Shown here: positions 61,275 through 64,000 of the stretch, piece after piece
Numbering within the stretch: position 1 is the stretch's first letter
How the letters are laid out: every line of letters begins with the position of its first letter
Assembly: GCA_009103225.1 (NCBI GenBank)
Contig: RHPI01000461.1
Coordinates: 8,800 to 72,799 of the forward strand
DNA length: 64,000 bases
Origin: Chlorokybus atmophyticus
Lineage: Eukaryota > Streptophyta > Chlorokybophyceae > Chlorokybales > Chlorokybaceae
Direction: 5' to 3'
Notes under the pieces: model-generated
What the model saw: only the letters and a program-made list of their open reading frames with translations
Told to the model about the DNA's origin: nothing
Databases searched by the model: none
Translations under genes and position numbers: made by a program

Positions 61275-64000
61275 CCCTAATGACAGGATTGTCCAAAAGC
61301 CCACAACTATGCACACTCAGATTGCAATCTTGCGTTGGTAACTTGATGTGAGCAAGTCGTTGGTGAGGTTCTTCCACACGGTCTGATCCACGTGCTTGAC
61401 CATGGCCTTGATCTGCTGGCGACCACCTTGAACATCTCCTTCTTGCCGGCCTGATGAGCGCCTTGAGAGTGGACTCCCACTAGACGGGCTTAATCAACCG
61501 CGCATGACACAGTCAGAGTGGTAGATACTGTCACACGATGCATGCGGGGAGGAGAGTACAGGCATTGCACGCAGTTGTGCACACTGACATGCATGTGTGT
61601 CACATTCGTGCGTGTGCATGTGCGCACGTGCGTATGCATGGCAAGCATACATGCACGGGTGCGCGCGCAAGCTTTGCCCACTGAGTCGCTCAGTGCATTA
61701 GTGCGTGTGCACTGTGCACACGCACGCACGCATAGGCGTGACTGCAAGGGCGCGTATCCTTGGTACGCTTAACGCACCTGTTTCATACGCGCTTGCAGTC
61801 ACTGTTGTACGGTGCATGCGACACCGCAATGACAACAGCAGCCCACACAAGTCCATAATTCTGTCCATCCCGCACCTGCCTCAACAGCAGTTCCGGAATG
61901 CATATGCTCTTCATGTCGGAAACGCTTTTCCGTGACGTTGCTGTAGATGGGGACGACAGGATCTTTCCGCCACAATCAATCACAGCGCGACAAGAGACTT
62001 GTTCGCGGGATGCATCAGAGACGTGTGGAAACTGTCGCTCACCTGCGGGTATGGTTACATGTGTGCGTGAGCGCGTGGATACATACGAATACACACGCTC
62101 CACATGCACGTGCACATGCCCACAGGCGTATATGTGTGTGTTGGTATGAGTTTGTGTATGTGTACCCACGTACAAGTGTTGGCATGTATGTGTGTGTGCT
62201 CGTATGTGGTTGAGAGCATGTCAACTCCGCATTGCACACCGCCAGATCAGTAGCACACATGGCGCCTTTCTGCGTGCTACTCTTCTGGCCAACTTGCCAA
62301 GGCATCCATAGCGGCCTACGCATAGTTAAGAGATTGTACACATTACTTAATGCCATCGTTATGGCAGTGGTAGTGGTGGAAGAGAGGTGGTTGGCGACCG
62401 CAAGGATGGTGTCCGCGGGGAGACTCTTCTCTGCCTGTGGATGACGTTTGCCTGTGAGGTGTAGCAACAACAACAACAGCAACGACAATAACCACAACAA
62501 CTACCTTGCACACACCTGGTCAGTGAGAGGGCGTACGTCGGCATCGTCCAGGCCAAAAGCCTCTCGCGCTGCCGCCACTTGCTTTCCACACGCGCCTTCA
62601 CCAGCTGCAAGAGCAACAAGGAATGGTTGGAACACACACACAAATACACACACCCGCGCACACGCATGCGCAGACGCATGCACACACGTGTGTACTCATA
62701 ACCGAACATGCACACGCATACGTACACATGTGCGTATGCCTGCATGCAGCCACATACGCCCACAACAGCGCATACACGCACGTGTACCTAGAAGGCCACA
62801 AGTACACAAGTACACCCACCCTGAGGGCACCCTTGAATGACAGCGCGCCCGCGAACACGAGCGCCAGGTACTCGCCCAGCGACAGACCCGCCGCGGCACT
62901 GCACCTTGGTCTCCACCAGCTTTCGGCCTGCAACACACACAAGTCAACATGCAAGTGTGAGAGAGGCGTAGGATGCGCGCGTGATTGTGTCCGCGTGCAT
63001 GTATCTGTGTGTTGGTGCATGTGTCTGGGTGCGTGCTTGCTCCGATGTGTATATGTGTTCTTGTGTGTGTCAACCAGTGGTCCATCGCATCAACCGATGC
63101 ACACAACCCCTTGCCTTGATCTGCTCAAAGGGGGTGAGGGCGGCGAGCTGCGCGTACTTGGTGTCGTTGAGCTGGTCGTCCGCAATCAGCTTTGTTTTTG
63201 TCATAGCCAACAACCTCCTTGGCCTCGGCAAGCATGGCCTTCACCGCAGGGAGCCTCAACTCTCTTGAAGGCACACAAGCACCAACGTGCACGCACACAG
63301 TGTGAGCGAACCACCAACACCCTCCAAAGAGCTCCTAATCTCCCTCACAACACCATCTCCCATGCACGCACAATGAGCATACCGATTGCTTGGGACCTCC
63401 GCCCTGAACACAGGAATGCGAGTGGGCTGGAGAGGTCTTTGGGTAGTGCCGCAGTATTGTTGCCATTGCTGTTGCCAAAATTGTCATCCACCTTCTTCCC
63501 CTCCATCTGCGCCCTCCAGGCTGGGAGCTCCTCCTTCTCAGCTCCAGGTAGGGATGCTTATAGTCCTTGTTCCATGCCTTAAGGATGTGCCAGCCCATAG
63601 TCGTGGAGTGCACAGCAGTCGCCCAATGTCCTCGTGGGGATCCCTCACCTTGTCCGCAACGGCATACTTGGTGTCAAGAGACTTGAGCTTGGCCTAGACT
63701 TGAGCTAGGCCTGGACGACTCCACTGAAGATGCCAGAGGAGGTTCTCAACAGGGTAGATGTAAGGGTCATAGAGTTCGTCTTGGTGGGGTCAGCGCCTTC
63801 TCTAGCAACAACAACAACAGCAACAACAACAACAAAAACCGATGGTTTTGTTGCAACAGTTACCGGGTACTTATTGCAAAGGGGTAGGAGAAAGGGGCTA
63901 GGGGGGCAGTGCTTTGACTGTTATTGTCACTGTTGCAGCACTAACATCAATCACTCTTGTTATTGTCGCTGCAACTCCAGCATATTGACACAACAACAAC
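61275..64000 (-). pseudogene. Decayed duplicate of the ANK-MCAT gene
   Basis: This segment is a direct duplicate, about 5.7 kb away, of 55530-58200, with introns and 3' flank included. Exon-equivalents lie at about 63790-63372 (exon 3), 63260-63113 (4), 62932-62820 (5), 62606-62517 (6), 62440-62395 (7), 62318-62258 (8), 62041-61870 (9) and 61500-61370 (10). Exon 2 is missing, and intron-1-like sequence follows to the window edge. Lesions include TAG at 61480-61482 in place of a Gln codon, a one-base loss near 61452, a deletion removing most of the GPG loop near 61425, and indels in exon 3. Some pieces remain intact (GLSLGEYLALVFAGAL, FHTSLM). Kept introns show DNA-level duplication, not retroposition. 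It may extend beyond the window. Confidence 0.88.

Overview
This is a nuclear window from a photosynthetic eukaryote, most likely a green alga or an early-branching relative of plants. The genes are split by short introns with GT-AG (and some GC-AG) borders. Several products are plant-type or plastid-linked: the Rubisco assembly chaperone RbcX, a plant-style TOM5, an ATXR4-like SET protein, an organellar renalase-like oxidoreductase of the plant type, clathrin light chain and complex III subunit QCR7. I worked exons out by hand, requiring reading phase to carry through every junction. Twelve genes pass this test end to end: the secreted orphan, rbcX, SET, clathrin light chain, TOM5, renalase-like, Pro/Gln-rich, QCR7, ARP6, GYF-GAS2, J-domain and ANK-MCAT. 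In the SET gene the second exon has two acceptors that fit equally well.

Layout. 1-2.9 kb: the Rep half of a Helitron on the minus strand, running off the left edge. 3.0-4.3 kb: two diverged copies of a repeat. 5.9-8.4 kb: damaged or poorly assembled minus-strand exons, including a glucose/sorbosone dehydrogenase-like fragment next to an N and a 220 bp segment repeated exactly 5.9 kb away. 9.5-11.9 kb: a MAD1 spindle checkpoint homologue with clean C-terminal exons and broken upstream frames. 14.9-23.9 kb: a secreted orphan, rbcX and the SET gene. 24.3-25.7 kb: clathrin light chain (minus). 26.5 kb: a 189-base assembly gap. 28.5-30.0 kb: TOM5 followed after only 58 bases by a second open frame. 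30.6-35.4 kb: the renalase-like gene (minus) and a Pro/Gln-rich gene (plus), divergent around a G-box inverted repeat. 36.2-37.5 kb: QCR7 (minus). 38.5-41.1 kb: ARP6. 41.2-41.7 kb: a pogo-like MITE. 42.5-43.3 kb: a (CT) tract of about 750 bases. 43.5-44.7 kb: a small partly resolved gene. 45.5-50.9 kb: a 20-exon gene joining a GYF_2 domain, coiled coil and GAS2 domain (minus). 51.5-54.5 kb: a C-terminal J-domain protein. 55.7-58.8 kb: an ankyrin repeat-malonyl-CoA:ACP transacylase fusion (minus), with a decayed duplicate at 61.3-64.0 kb.

The genes do not form one pathway. They are housekeeping genes of organelles (TOM5, QCR7, RbcX, MCAT), chromatin (ARP6, SET), trafficking (clathrin light chain, J protein) and the cytoskeleton or cell division (MAD1, GAS2). 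The points most worth following are the GYF_2-coiled coil-GAS2 architecture, the ankyrin-MCAT fusion with its pseudogene, the possible TOM5 dicistron, and the recurring AAG|GCAAG GC-AG introns.
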